From positions 10,508,501 through 10,572,500 of the forward strand of contig OX327705.1 in NCBI GenBank assembly GCA_946807835.1: DNA of 64,000 nt, read 5' to 3'. Positions 1-12,167 of this stretch are shown here, piece after piece. Source of the stretch: Ailanthus altissimus. Lineage: Eukaryota > Streptophyta > Magnoliopsida > Sapindales > Simaroubaceae. The notes under the pieces are model-generated. The model was given only the letters and a program-made list of their open reading frames with translations. It had not been told where the DNA came from and ran no database searches. The position numbers and the translations under genes were made by a program. Within the stretch, counting starts at the first letter, position 1. Each line of letters opens with the position of its first letter.

Positions 1-896
1 CCACAATTTGGTTTGTAATTTTCATCATCAACAAAAATAGAAACAAAACTAATAACAACCTTTCCAAGTTACATATACAATCTATTGTGTTTCTCACCCT
101 TTATGACTACTATAGAACTTTTAATCACTTTGAGTATTTCATTTTCAGCTTTGAATAAACATTCAACTTTATCTATCATATAAATGCATTAGTAAATAGT
201 TGACTTGTATATAAATGCATTCTACCTCTCGTTTCATTATTAAACTCAACCTTTTCCCCAATGGATGTGCAAATCTATGACATTGAATATTCAATGCCCA
301 TATTTTCATCATTTATAGACTTATAATGTTCTACCGCTGAACCCATGTCATTGTAATAGATCATCTTGTTTTCCTCATTATCTAATTACATACATGTGGG
401 ATAAAAAAAATTTGTTTAATAAAATTAATTTGGAGGAAGCTAGATCATCTTGTTCATAATTAAATGTATAGGGTTAGAGAATTAACACAATTCCTCATTT
501 TATAAACCTTGAATTAAATGGTTGTTATAGACTGAGAGAAGATGAGTAGCCTAATTCTCTTTTCCATGTAAAATACGTACACAAATTATTGTTGTTATTG
601 TTATCTTTTACCTCTCATATATACAGGCATCTCTACTGGATTTAGAGTTTTATTAGGATTTGGAATTTAGAGTTTAATTAAGATTTGCGCCAATAAAGGG
701 ACTTAAAGATTCACAGGTGTGTTGACTTTCATAATTTTGTTTTATTTTTTTTATTATTTAGGGTAGATTAATTCTTTTTATCTTTTTATTGTCTGGATAA
801 AAAGAAGAAGACATCATTTTAGTACTTAGTAAAGGTAGGGTAAAAATGTTGAGTGAGTATGTGATTAATTGAGTGTACATGTAATTAAAATTTTAT
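1..896. other. AT-rich intergenic DNA, no gene seen
   Basis: Both strands were read. There is no ORF of useful length, no recognisable protein segment and no clear terminal repeat. The stretch ends where the LTR-C copy starts. Confidence 0.6.
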
Positions 897-3020
897 TGCA
901 TGCAGCAGAAGTATCATATACAAAGTACACTCAATCAATATAATCATACACATATATCTCATATATGATCATATGTTAATTAAATTAAATTACAAGTGAG
1001 AAAATCTACCCAGATTGAAGGTAACTTTCAATTCTTTAAGAGTTGTAATCTCCAAGTCTTGAGCTCATCTTAAAGTGTACTATTGCACAATTCTAGTTCA
1101 CAACAAAATAGTAAGATTGTGAATCTAGAATATCAGCCAAAAAAAATTCCAAGAACAAGTATTAGCCTCTCAAACACTTGATTCTATTTGTCTTTGTTTC
1201 TTATAAGAGATGAGATGAATAACATATTCTTAGTCTATGTTCTCACATAACCATTTGCATAGAATATTTAGGAAAAACATTTAGCTTATTCGCTTACAAC
1301 TCTCTCATACATAAATGGCTTGAATGAGATGAATAAAAGAGAGCTCCAAATAGTTTTGTTAAAATAATGACTAATGGAAGTGCTCTCCCTACCATTCAAC
1401 ATTGTTGGCCATTCTATTCCATTACTTATCAAAAACACTTGATTAATGACCACCAAATATTCTTTTACCTAACATATGGAATATCTTTAATTATTTTAAG
1501 TAATCAAATGGCCAACATCAAGGCCCCTTATTAGGTAAATTATATCATTGCCATAATTGATGTTTATCCTTTTACAATAATGATAATAAACGAATTTTTC
1601 ATTAATAATTCAAAAACTATTCTTGAATAGTTACTTTTACTTCACTTATTTTTACCAGAAAAGTAAATCGGTAATTTTAAAGTAAAAAAAATTTATGGAC
1701 AATATTGTACCACTTGTCAACATCTTATTGGTTAACAACTCTTGTTAACCAATTATGTAATGTACTTAACATTTAAGTCTTGATCAATACACATCCTGAA
1801 GAACCCCTGAAACATATTTTCGATTTGCTAGAATTTCTTGGACTGAACTGTTCAATCCAATATGTTGCCCCAGTGCACAATAAGTACACTTCATATTGTG
1901 AGACTCTCTAAGTCCAAGCTTGGTTTGTCATATGGAACTTATCCATCTATCTGTAAACAATATCCTATACATACGTTACAGATATCATAAAGTGGCACGT
2001 TAGACCGTAAAGTTGGGTTTATAACATATCCGTATAATTCTTTCATCATTGATATCCTAGAAGAGTAGAGACATAGATTAACACCATCAAATCTTCATAT
2101 GCTCGACCATAAAGTTATCTCTAGATTTATATTTTAATAAATAATATCTACAAATACTTTTGCAATATATTTATTCCTAAGAAAAATTATTTTCCTAGTT
2201 TTTTACTGCTTATGGCCATAAAACTTTTTTAAATACAATCTATGAGCATTATGATATATTACTCACCCAAATAAGTTGATGGATCTTATATCTATGTACA
2301 CCGGACTCCATAAGTATCAGACTATACCCAGTGACACCTAATGGTCAGACCATAAAAGAATTTTGACATGTGTGGAACCAAAGTATGATGGATCACTCAC
2401 AAGCCCACCGTGGCATTCAGGTCAAAGAACTATGTATACTACTCAACTCGAGATGATCTTGCATGGACGATTTTATGATATGTCTATTGGAGGTCCTCCT
2501 GAGTCTGTTCAGTACCCAATCCTTACTGAATACATGTATCTCTATACGAGCTTTTACTAAACTCATGGTTTACTAAGACTAACCATCTGGACTATCCAAA
2601 TATAGACATACACCGATCAATATTTATATTAAGGTCTTCATCAACTGACCTGCATTAGTGAAGATAGATTAGGAACATAGTATTTGAGAACATATTTGCA
2701 TAATGATATTTTATAGCACAATTTGCAACTACGTCATTACTAATATATTCTTAATTCTTTGTCCCACTTCAGAGATGGCTTTAACTTCTTAGATTTTGCT
2801 AACTCTTAGCATTTATAACTCTCAGCGTTGTTAATTCTTAGCACTGATCTAAACTTTTTAAACCAGATCCGAACTCTTTTAGATCTTACAATGTCTGAAA
2901 TGTTACAAGCATCTGATCAAATATTAAATATAATTAGTGATTTAATAAAATAATAATAGTATAAATATAAAATAAATATTCACACATAAAAGGGATGACA
3001 CGTAAGCACAAATCCTAATA
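897..3020 (-). mobile_element. LTR-C copy, copia-type LTR, near full length, inverted
   Basis: The right half (about 1,860-3,020) is the reverse complement of the left part of the LTR at 24,258. Shared pieces include the segment with CTTCATATTGTGAGA near 1,890 and the terminal block with TGACACGTAAGCAC near 2,996. The right edge CCTAATA corresponds to the LTR start TGTTAGG with one change. The left edge TGCATGCAGC is inferred by analogy with the 3' end of the 34,742 copy, because the left half is diverged. The resulting 2,124 bp is close to the 2,170 bp of the 24,258 copy without its insert. No matching 5-bp target duplication was found, so the left edge is uncertain. The short ORF at 2,363-2,560 lies in LTR sequence and is not taken as a gene. 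Confidence 0.7.
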
Positions 3021-3849
3021 AAAAATTATTCGTGGCAATGATACTTTACTCATTTTATATTACTTATTGCAATAGTCTGCACTTGCACTTTAAGAAAAAA
3101 CTCAACAAGGTAGGTCAAATCAATTTTAAATTAAACTGAGATAATCTCAATTAATTAATACTTTTAAGTTATCTTATAACTTCAACATTTATTAACTACT
3201 ATTAAAGGACCACATCACTAACAACTAGATAATAAACCCTAGATTCTCCAGGTCTTAGGGACACGGCGCCAAACCCTAGCACCGCAGTGCCCATTCAAAA
3301 ATTTGTTCAAATAAAGAGTCCATCCACATTCCCACAACTTTTCAAAAACTTCAAATCCTAAAATCCTCTTAACTCAATCTCCTCAATACCCAAAATTCAA
3401 CCATTCCACATTAAATTTACCATAAAACATCCTTTAAAACACATCACAAACACAAAAACATCCACTATTACATCTTTTCTACACCGAAATTTAGGGATTA
3501 TTCGCAAGAATTCCAAGGGACATTCCAACTCAAAATTAAGAGATTTAATCTCTTAAAGGTAACAACTAACCTATTCTTACATTCCATTATCTTTGAATTA
3601 GATGTTAAAACACCACTCAAAATACTTTACAAACTATTATATGGAATTGAAGTTTTGAGATTGAAAATTTTGAGTGAGGAAGTTGATTGCAATTACTTGG
3701 AAGTATAGAATTGTGGATTACATTTGATTTTGATTGAAGCTTATAATTTGGGGAAAAGCTACTGAATTGATTTAGTATGAGTGTGGTTACATTGCTGAAG
3801 ATTTGGAAAATTTAAATTTGGGTGGGTATTTTCAAGGTTCAATTGAAAT
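3021..3849. other. Non-coding stretch; probable leader of the transposon ORF1
   Basis: AT-rich to about 3,240, then a C- and A-rich stretch (3,240-3,540) with ACGGCGCCAAACCCTAGC and little secondary coding signal. Because it sits directly before the ORF1 start codon at 3,850 it may be the element's untranslated leader. No LTR edge or primer binding site was recognised. Confidence 0.4.
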
Positions 3850-4915
3850 ATGGCTCCTAAGAAGGCTAAGACTACTTATGCCTCTGTACCAAACTTCAAC
3901 ACTACCAAATTTATGTCAATAGCAGCACCAGAGCACCATATTAATTTAATGGTCAAGAAATTTGCAATTCTAAAGAGAGGCTTTGACATGCCAGATGTAA
4001 ATTCCCAAGCATCACCACCACCATCAATTTTTTAGGATTGAAAAAACTTTGTGCTCATCTAGAAGTACAATATTATCAGGAGTTTAAGAGTTTTAGGCCA
4101 ACGCCCCAAAGTATAGAAATTTGAAGGTTCAATTACTGGGTAAGGAAGTTCCGATCAACTGTATCATCATTAATCAATTATACCTAATCAGCATTGTCAA
4201 TAATGCAAGGGGATCAGTATTACTCTTTTATTTAATGGGTTTTCTTTAGTAGTTTTTTTATTTACATACTTTTTTTACTAAAAGTATTTTTATACTTTTG
4301 ATTTGATTTAGTATGATATTTTTATGATATTTTTGTTTGCGCTAATGTTAATATTCATTTTGTGCCAATAGCCAATATAATAATATTAGTTATGTACTAA
4401 GACTACTAATTCAATTTGATATTTAATTAAATTCAAATTTTATTAATTTGATTTAAAGAATTTACAGTTAATGTAATATAAAAAATAAAAAAATGGAAAG
4501 GTTGTACTCACCAATTATTAAAAGAACCAGACTACACGCGATCATCCAGGCATTTTGCATACTTGGGACTGCATGAAAACTTTTCGGAGGGCACCGTATC
4601 TCCTTCCCATCCAAAAATATGGATCGAAAGGAAAAGATCTGGCATTACTTTGTTGGATCGAGACTTATGCCAATCACTTATTTCAATAGCGTGACTAATG
4701 TCCAAGCCATTCTCCTCTAAGCAATCATGATAGAAAGAAGCTATCAGGAGCAACATCATACATAGCTTCTAACAAGAGAAGGCCAGCTTATTTTGTTCAT
4801 CTCTCATTACTGCTCTCTATGCTCAACCTGATGTCCAGTGGGACCCATCAGAGGAGCTCCTACACCATTTCTATCTATTAGACATCAGCACACTTTACAA
4901 GGTCTGATCCCTTAA
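3850..4915 (+). pseudogene. Degenerate plant transposon ORF1 (putative plant transposon protein domain)
   Basis: An ATG at 3,850 opens a 61-codon frame beginning MAPKKAK, with a following NTTKFMS and ILKRGFD pattern. This is the start typical of the 'putative plant transposon protein' family found in plant gypsy-like elements. After a stop at 4,033 the similarity continues in other frames: LKKLCAHLE, then ANAPKYRN and VPINCIIINQLY up to about 4,180. It resumes near 4,780-4,915 with SLITALYAQPDVQWDPSEE, which fits the conserved end of the same domain. The 4,230-4,500 stretch between is AT-rich and may be an insertion or decayed sequence. At least three frameshifts or stops are present. The minus-strand frame at 4,532-4,759 overlaps it and is probably a shadow. 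The family match is from memory of the pattern, not from a search. Confidence 0.55.
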
Positions 4916-5109
4916 CGACTAACATAATTTAATTATCGGACTCAGCAGTCAGCCCTCCATATTGATCACCTCAATTTCCCAGCCAATGTCCATGCAAAAC
5001 CGGTTTACAAAGCTTCCGAGTGAGATTAAGGCACACCGAAGAAATTTTAGGCACATTAGTAGTGGTGTGCCCAGTGGATCGCATGATGAGGGAGTTTACA
5101 TTCAATCCC

Positions 5110-5571
5110 TGATAATTTAAAAAACATTATAAGTAGTACAAATTATCATAACCAACTTATGAAGCCCAAAATTGAAGAATTTTGAGGAAGAGTCAGCACA
5201 TCCATTCTAGAACTCTAACTTGCTACAAATTTGAACTTTCGAGCAACCAATTTATAATTTAAATTCCAACAGTACTTTCAGACTTTGGTTTACTGTGATT
5301 TTTCAATTTTACTTGTTTTTGAATTTTCTTGTACTTTTTCACATTTGTAACTTGATCCTAATGGTCTCTAAATAAGCCATAGGATTGAGAGTTTGAGATT
5401 TAATCATTGTTTTTCAGATTTTATAAGGAATAAACACAAAGAATATTTTCTCAAAAAAATTAGTTTTAAGTTGGTGCCTAGCCAATCTCAACTTCGTCTT
5501 GTTAAACGATATCAACACAATTATGTTTTTATGAAAGAAACCGTAAACCCATCATTGCTTGTCCTACGTCA
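5110..5571 (+). repeat. GYP1 5' LTR
   Basis: It shares most of its length with 13,305-13,767, for example GAAGCCCAAAATTGAAGAA near 5,162 and 13,357 and AGTTTTAAGTTGGTGCCTAG near 5,461 and 13,658. It begins TGATAATTT and ends CCTACGTCA. The visible divergence from the 3' LTR (many substitutions) points to an old insertion. The short ORF at 5,393-5,581 is LTR sequence and is not called a gene. Confidence 0.85.
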
Positions 5572-5573
5572 AG

Positions 5574-5585
5574 TGCTATAAAAGC
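5574..5585 (+). other. GYP1 primer binding site, degenerate
   Basis: TGCTATAAAAGC lies two bases after the 5' LTR and matches the plant initiator-Met tRNA complement TGGTATCAGAGC at 9 of 12 positions. The position is right for a primer binding site, and the mismatches fit the age of the copy. Confidence 0.55.
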
Positions 5586-5596
5586 CTCATCTTGAG

Positions 5597-6720
5597 ATGG
5601 CAAGCCTCAGTGACTTGAACGGAGATTATTTGAATACGTTCGAACAAAAAATGGAAGCACGTATAATGGAATTGCTGGAATGCATGGTAGCATTAACCAA
5701 ACTGGTTATGAATTCAAGAGTTAATGATGTAGTATAATAAGAATCAACGGTAACAAAGAGAAGACTGCATAAATAGCCACATTCTGCACCGATTAATGTC
5801 AATTTAGAGGAAGAAGCTATATATGAGCTTGAGGTCAGGACACGAGCAAAAGGAGTAGCCATGGATGCACAAAGAAGGCCTAACCAGTATGCTCCTCCAG
5901 TTGAAGATTTTAGAGAAGAGAAAATTGAGGGAAATTTTAATGTCAAGTTTCTGCCAAGAGGGAGACTACAACTCCAATAGGATGACTCTTACAAGATAAA
6001 AGCATATTTTCTTCCTTCTAATTATACTACTGATATAGAACAGTTTTTGGATTGAGAGTATGAAGTAAAGAGTTTCTTTGAAATTATAAATGTAAGTCCA
6101 TAACATAAAGTAGTTTTAGTAGCCTATAAACTACGGTAGGTGCAGGTGCTTGATTGCAATGCCATTATGAAGGTCTAAGATAAAAAAGATTGCCACCTAT
6201 TCATTATTGGCGCTAAATGAAAACATTTTTAAGGGGGTATTTTCTACCAATGGATTATGAATAAACGTTTTTTCAATAGTTCCAAAATTGCATCCAAAGA
6301 ACTCATTCTGTTTCAGCTTAAATAGAAGAGTTTTTAAGGTTACAAGTTAGGTGCAACTTAATAAAAATAAAAGATCAATAAGTAGTTAGATATCTTAACA
6401 AGTTGAGTAATGGAATCCAAGATAAGTTAGCCATATAACAAATATGGTCAATAGATCAAACACAAAATTTAGCATTGAGGTCTAAAAGACTAGCAAAACC
6501 CAGGAGGTAACTAAGAGTACCACCCTCTTTCTGAATTGAACCAAACACTAAACCTACCCATAATACATTCAAGAGCAAACCTACAAGGTCTAAGGTGAAG
6601 AGGTTAGCCAAAGGAAATCTAAAACAAAGGAAAGGAAGAAAATGGATAATTCAAAAGGTATTAAATATTTTAAGTGTAATGAGATAGGGCACATATCTAG
6701 TTATTGTCCTAGACATAAAT
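5597..6720 (+). pseudogene. GYP1 gag with degenerate zinc knuckle
   Basis: An ATG at 5,597 follows the primer binding site by about a dozen bases and gives a frame starting MASLSDLNGDYLNTFEQKME, then internal stops near 5,735. A gag core pattern is visible near 6,035-6,110 (IEQFLD then EYEVKSFFE), matching the conserved capsid region of plant gypsy elements. At about 6,660-6,715 the translation YFKCNEIGHISSYCPR is a CCHC zinc knuckle that has lost its first cysteine (Y at that place). Gag would have packaged element RNA. Several stops and shifts make it non-functional. The minus-strand frame at 5,626-5,946 is a shadow. Confidence 0.75.
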
Positions 6721-6789
6721 TTGCTTATCTCACCCAACGTGGGCATAAGGAGGACTATGATAAGGAATAAATAGCCAAGGAGGATGATG

Positions 6790-7260
6790 AATTTAAAGTG
6801 GCCGAAGAATATGGTGAGGAAGTAGTATGCCTTATACGGAGACTGTTATACACTCCAAAATAACTAGATGAGACATAACGCAAATAGATCTTTAAAGGTA
6901 AATGCTCTGTGGCTAACAAAGTATATAAACATGTAATTGATAGTTGTAGTTGTGAGAACTTGGTTTCACAAAGCCTTTTTAAGCATCTTAAACTTAAAAT
7001 ATAGCCATATCTAGCCCCGTATAGCATTGGCTGGATAAAAGATGAGACTAGCATAAAAATTACACAACAATGTTTTTTTCCATTGTCTTTAGGGAAGACT
7101 TACAAATTTGAAGTTCTTTGTAATGTTGTGGAGATGGATGCATAGCATGTGTTACTAGGTAAGCCGTGGTAGTTTGATATTGATGTAACTTACAAAGGTA
7201 GGGACAACACATATACCTTCACTTGGGATCAGAATAGATAGTTGTGGTTTCAAACCAACG
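6790..7260 (+). pseudogene. GYP1 protease and linker region of gag-pol
   Basis: Translated pieces include EEVVCLIRRLLYTPK near 6,815, KHVIDSCSCENLVSQ near 6,930 and CNVVEMDA with LLGKPW near 7,120-7,170. This is the order of the aspartic-protease part of plant gypsy polyproteins. The catalytic D-S-G/T-type triad reads D-S-C, so the key glycine is lost as well as the frame. Stops at several points, including after LLGKPW. The minus-strand frame at 6,755-7,054 is a shadow. Confidence 0.75.
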
Positions 7261-7319
7261 AGAGAACTCTTTGCCAAACATGGAGGAGAAGACATTATTG
7301 TTTGTGACTCTTAGAGAGG

Positions 7320-8069
7320 ATGAGTTATGGAGGACATGAAAAAAAGGTGAAAATTATTAGAGAATTACCAAAACTGAAAACTATAATGGATGTAAAGAGT
7401 TTTCATGGCCTAACGACTTTCTACCACAGGTTTATAAAAAATTTCAGTACAATTGTGGCACCCATTATTGACTACCTGAAGAAAGGAAGATTTTATTGGG
7501 GAGAAGTTACTGATCATAGCTTCGAATTGATCAAGAAAAAATTGACTACAACACTTATTCTATCTTTGCTTGACTTTGCCAAAACTTTTGAGATTGAATG
7601 TGACCCAAGCGAGATTGACATAGAAGTTTTTCTTTCTTAACAAAGGAGGCCTATTGCATTCTTTAGTGAGAAGTTAAGTGAAGCAAGATAAAAATGGTCA
7701 ATGTATCAACAAGAATTCTATGTTGTATGCCGTACTCTCAAAACATGGAAGGCGTATTATTTTTCTAAAGAATTCATTGTCTACTTCGACCACCAATCTC
7801 TCAAGCACTTCCATAGGCAAAAACGTGTTGATTGTATATTGTCTAGGTGGAAAACTTATCTTGAAAGATTCAATTATGTTATTGTAAATAAATTTGAAAT
7901 TACTAACCAAGTAGCTGACGCTTTAAGTTATTGCGCTACTCTACATGTTACCATTTCTATAAAAGTTCTAGATTTCATATAGAGATTATCCATAAAGTTG
8001 TAGAAAAGATGTGATGTCATTCTTTATCTTGGCGATTTCAGTAGATTGAAAGAATTTGACGAGGATTTT
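7320..8069 (+). pseudogene. GYP1 RT C-terminal end and RNase H
   Basis: A 106-codon frame (7,320-7,640) carries VKSFHGLTTFYHRFIKNFS and then APIIDYLKKGRFYWG, the RT connection region. The following frames carry RRPIAFFSEKLSEAR, then YQQEFYVVCRTLKTW, VYFDHQSLKHF and NQVADALSY, the RNase H and its end. The RT palm and fingers, including the catalytic YxDD, are absent: protease similarity stops near 7,260 and resumes here at the post-palm segment, so about 0.6 kb or more has been deleted. The similarity stops at 8,069 where the inverted Athila-like fragment starts. Confidence 0.85.
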
Positions 8070-8507
8070 CTATACAAGATCACCCCATGTAGCTATAGAT
8101 ATAGATGAGAGTGAAAACAACCAATTTTTTGCTTTATCTCTCAAGTAAAAGGGAAATAATCTTAGATGGATTGCATCATCAGATACCTCATTGTATATGA
8201 ATGTGTCACATATCTCTAAGAAGTTGATTATGTGCATGTTTGGATTTTCATTAAGTAGTCCACTAAATTGCACAGGATCTTTGAGCCTTTGAATTGTGTT
8301 TGGCTTGATCTCGGAGTTATTTACTTAAATAGTTTGCCTTTTAATGCTTAAATGGATTCCATTGACTAAGGGCATAACATATTCCCTTAGCAGTCTTGCT
8401 TCTATGTTGGGTGTATTTGATATTTGATCTTCTACGGTATTGACTTGATTTTGCTCTCTTCTAATTCTTCTTAAAGTTCTCTCAATTTCTGGATCAAAAG
8501 CAGTCAA
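8070..8507 (-). pseudogene. Athila-like gag N-terminal part
   Basis: Minus-strand frames at 8,507-8,325 and 8,273-8,070 join into one gag N-terminus in different frames. The second carries FSGLLNENPNMHIINFLEIC, then SDDAIHLRLFPFYLRDKAKN and W, the conserved retrotransposon-gag pattern of Athila-type elements. The start ATG at 8,507 lies about 130 bp inside the primer binding site, as expected. It is broken by a frame change near 8,300 and ends at the fragment edge. Confidence 0.8.
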
Positions 8508-8640
8508 GTCTTTACATTTTGTTATTCAGATATACCTTCAAAAAAAGTAAATAGAAAACTAAATTAAGAAAAACAAGGAAATAAACTCTGAAGTAAAAAG
8601 TAGAAAGATTGGTGTTAATATTGGCAGAAATTAGATATTA

Positions 8641-8658
8641 TCACCGGCAACAATGCCA
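8641..8658 (-). other. Athila-like primer binding site (tRNA-Asp type)
   Basis: Read on the minus strand, TGGCATTGTTGCCGGTGA follows the LTR end GCATCA after a six-base spacer. It resembles TGGCGCCGTTGCCGGGGA, the tRNA-Asp-type site known for Athila elements, with three differences. Confidence 0.75.
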
Positions 8659-9003
8659 AAAACTTGATGCAATGCTTCTATAACACAAAATTAAGCGCAA
8701 GTATACACTATCATAATAAGTAATAAAGGGACAAGGTAGTTGAATGTCAAACCCACAAGAATAATATCTACTTCTTACCAAGTAGTAAAATTATGTCTTT
8801 CTAGCAGAAAAATTAAAATTTAAGAATGAATATGGAAAGGTATAAAAGTACTATCACAATGTCATGATTTTAGAAAAATAATAATATACATAAAACTTAG
8901 AATTAATACTATCCCTCAATATGCTCTCTAATGATTAATCTTCTAATATTTAAATCTCTTAGTTCTTGTTATTGATCAAGACATAAATGTATTCTCAAGC
9001 CTC

Positions 9004-10976
9004 TGATAAGTGCATTTTATATATGATATTATACCCCTCTTAATTTGATAATTGCTCATTTTGAATATGAATATATGGCTTTTTTCTGTGTATTAATTTT
9101 ATTTTGTAGGTTTCAAGCTAATGGAGCTATTTGGAGTGAATATTCAAAGAAAACAAGCAAACAAATAAAAAACAATACTATAGTGCAATGAACAGTATCG
9201 ATAAATTGTGCATCACTACAGTACCCAATTAACAGTGAGCTATAGTGCTTAGTGCCCAGGCGCCAAATAGGGCAGAACACTTGGCTCCCGAGCGCAAAAA
9301 GTGACGCCCAGGCAAAACCACCTGTTTTAACACCCCCTTTCTTGCCCTAATTTGAAACTTATAAATACTATCCTTTAACCATTTCTCATATCATAAAAAA
9401 AAGGCTCAAAAAATATAAAGAAGAACAAAGCTTGAGCTTAAATTTAAAGAGGAGAAAGAATATCTTTAAGGTTTCTTGAGCATCATTGAAGATATTTAAA
9501 GGATTGAGACCTTGGAGACACCCCCAAATTCGATTTTATCTTTCTTTTCTTTATATTTTCTCTTTTGTTTAAATTTTTAATTTTGAATCATGTTTATATA
9601 TGTTTGTATCTATGGGTTTAATGATAATTCTAGTTATAGTTGAATTTGTATATGATTAAAGTTAAATTCTAAGGATTGATGTAGCTTTTTATTTATATTT
9701 TGTTTAGATGATTTGGTATATTTTTGTTTAATTCATTTATGTTTCTCTATGCTTAATGCTTTCAATTGATTGGAAAATAAATTGGTTATTGTGGATTTAT
9801 AGATTGATGCTTGGGAGAGCTTGACCCATTTATTAGATTTAGAAAATATAGCCTTAGGTTGTTATTGAGTTTGGAGGCTAATAACACTTAGGTAATCACC
9901 ATGGTTTTGTCAAGGATTGCATGTGGTGCACACCAAGTGTTTGATATAATATTTGAGAATACTTGGGGTGTGACATTATGCCTATGATTTCATTTGACGC
10001 TGGAGAAAGGTAATGAGATTAATCCTTGGGTAATCAATTTAAGGGTTGCATAATGCATATATAGGTAAACAAGTTAAATAGAGATGTCAACTTGAATATA
10101 TATGTATAGTATCTCATTTGATGCTGGGGGTGAGGTAATAAAATTAGTCTTAATCCCTTAATTAATGAATTGAATGAAATACTAAATATGAAGAACATAG
10201 GAAGAATAGAATGAAATTAATACTCTAGGATTCCATTTGTATAGAGTTCACCATATCGAAAGATTATCATTTTGTAGTTAGATTATATATTTTATGGCTT
10301 GATGGAACTCTATTGAACAATATTTGTTGATGTTGTTTTGTAATTAATGACTACTTTGTGTTATTCATTTATACTTTTTATATGCTTAATGCTTCTACTT
10401 GCATTGGGAAATGCATTGGATGATTTAAACATTTGGATAATGTGCTTGGGAAAGTTTAATCTATATGTTGGTTGTAAAAAGTATAGCTTTGAGTTTGTTG
10501 AGTTAGGAGACTAATGAACTTAGGGTAGTCATATAAAGGTAACTTAATGCGTGTATGTATAACAGGTTATATAGGGATATCAACTTAGTTGTATATACAT
10601 AGAGTCTAATTCGAAACTCGGAAGAGGGAATGAGATTAATCATACACCCTTGACTAATGAAGGCATAAAATTAGTTGTTGATCACTAATGACAAAGACCA
10701 CAAGAACAATAAAGAGAAATCAAGTCTCTAAAATCCCGTTGCCATAGAACTCTCATATCTTTAATTTATCAATTTATTTAGTTTAAAGCATTTTTATTCT
10801 ATAGCACACATTATCACTTAGATTAGCTTAGATAAAGTTAGGTTGCCAACATCATAGTACTTAGCATCAATTTAGGACACAATCCTCGTGGAAACGATAC
10901 TCACTCATCACTTTATTACTTACTCACGACCCATGCACTTACGATTACAATTCATGTGTGTATAATTTAGCGAACA
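9004..10976 (+). mobile_element. Solo LTR, family S, nested in the Athila-like LTR
   Basis: The insert begins TGATAAGTGC and ends GCGAACA. It interrupts the Athila-like LTR so that the sequence before 9,004 and after 10,976 joins into one LTR. Candidate 5-bp target duplications are GCCTC (8,999-9,003) and TCCTC (10,977-10,981), one mismatch. Related copies occur at 39,179-40,895 (inverted), 51,815-53,160 and 56,663-57,908 (inverted). It has an internal duplicated block (about 10,020-10,200 and 10,440-10,700, both with GATATCAACTT- or GATGTCAACTT-like text) and a GC-rich block near 9,255-9,330. No primer binding site or coding part adjoins it. Confidence 0.8.
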
Positions 10977-11059
10977 TCCTCTCTCAAGGTCAACCAAGTA
11001 TATCCTAATTTACCAAATACCTATATCTCTATTGTACTTGTAATAAATTAAGATTCATT

Positions 11060-11687
11060 GATCGCTGTATCGGTGGGTAGTTATCGATGAGTAGTTATCA
11101 ATGAGGCTCTAGCCCTTTGCTGAGGCGAGAACAAACTAGCACTGATGAAATTTTGCAACTAAATTAGGTCTTATTTTGTTCTTTCCTATTCAGCTTCTGA
11201 AGTTTCCGCTGGAGTGAAAGGTTCTACCGCTAGGGTAAAAATTAGCAATTTTGAATTTGTTGCATTTTGGTCCCTGGTTTTTGTTGCTTTCTTTAAAACT
11301 TGCATTCTTGCTCTAATTTTTATCATCTCACCTATTAAGCCTTTAGACTATATAACTGGGAATTCACCCAAAATATAACCGAGAGGCAGTTATAGTGATC
11401 AACTATGATGGGTTTGATCAACTAGATAGTAGCCTGAGTCCAACAACTTTGGTTTAACTCCTTAAACCCTTAATAGCTATTTGGTCTCTCTTTTCGATTA
11501 ACTTTTGACCAACAACAAAAAGCTTATCTTACTCTTTAATGGTTGGACTTTTTTGAAAAAATGAAGAGAAATGCTTTCAACTCTTGAAATCAAAAGCAAA
11601 AGAAATAATTTCCTTGTTAAATTTTTCTTCAAGTGAGATACGTATGTGATGGTTTTCCATTTTAACAATTTATATACGAAATTTTGG
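11060..11687. other. Unassigned filler inside GYP1
   Basis: It does not align by eye with the Athila-like LTR copies, the GYP1 backbone or LTR-C. It has no coding similarity. A slightly GC-richer patch at 11,190-11,240 resembles the style of the GC-rich blocks in the solo LTRs but is not the same sequence. It may be part of another element. Confidence 0.4.
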
Positions 11688-12167
11688 TAAGCTCATGATT
11701 AGCTAAGAATAGGCATTTAGACCATCTAGGTATAATATACACTGGTTTATTAGAAAATGTTCCACCAACAAGCCCGTATTAGTGAATAAGACCAGGAACA
11801 TATAATTTGATAGTAGACTTTTATCATAACATTTCTTAGCACCTATTGCAACTAATGTACTCTCAGGTCTATGTCCCGTTACAAATAAGGTCCTAACTCT
11901 TAGATTTTTGCTGACTTTTATAACCTACTAACTCTTAACAGTGCTAACTGTTAGCAATTATAATTATCAATATTGCTAATATTTAGCGCTGACCCAAACT
12001 CCTTTAGGCCAGATCTAAAATTCTTCAGATTATACAATGTTTATAGTGTGACAAACATTGTACCATTTATTTAATGAAATTAACAATTTAATAAAAAGTA
12101 CTGTATAAATATTATAAAATAAAATATTTATACAACAATGGGATGACACGTAAGCATAAATTCCAAC
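11688..12167 (-). mobile_element. LTR-C fragment, inverted (first of two)
   Basis: The reverse complement matches the start region of LTR-C (compare 24,258-24,730): TATAATTATCAATATTGC, the GCACCTATTGCAACTA type segment, and an end at AATTCCAACA corresponding to the LTR start TGTTAG. It begins at GGTAAGCTCATGATTAGC. A second copy of the same LTR part starts immediately after, so either two insertions or a tandem duplication is present. The ORF at 12,030-12,215 is not a gene. Confidence 0.7.

Larger units (their letters stand above)
8070..11059 (-). mobile_element. Athila-like gypsy fragment (partial LTR, PBS and gag), with nested solo LTR
   Basis: On the minus strand the order is LTR 3' part (11,059 to 8,665, split by a solo LTR at 9,004-10,976), primer binding site (8,658-8,641) and gag (8,507-8,070). 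The LTR part aligns with the reverse complement of the 26,234-27,646 solo LTR: a run with ATCAAGACA near 8,980 and, after the nested insert, ACCAAATACCTATAT near 11,017. Both cut ends (8,070 in gag, about 11,059 in the LTR) are abrupt, so this is a fragment inside GYP1. Confidence 0.8.

Noticed and set aside
2363..2560. 65-codon plus-strand ORF
   Set aside because: It lies within the inverted LTR-C copy and matches non-coding LTR sequence elsewhere (for example 12,290-12,470).
4532..4759. 75-codon minus-strand ORF
   Set aside because: The plus strand of the same stretch fits the decayed transposon ORF1; the minus frame has no recognised family.
5626..5946. 106-codon minus-strand ORF
   Set aside because: It is opposite the GYP1 gag on the plus strand and has no family pattern.
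6755..7054. 99-codon minus-strand ORF
   Set aside because: It is opposite the GYP1 protease region, a shadow frame.
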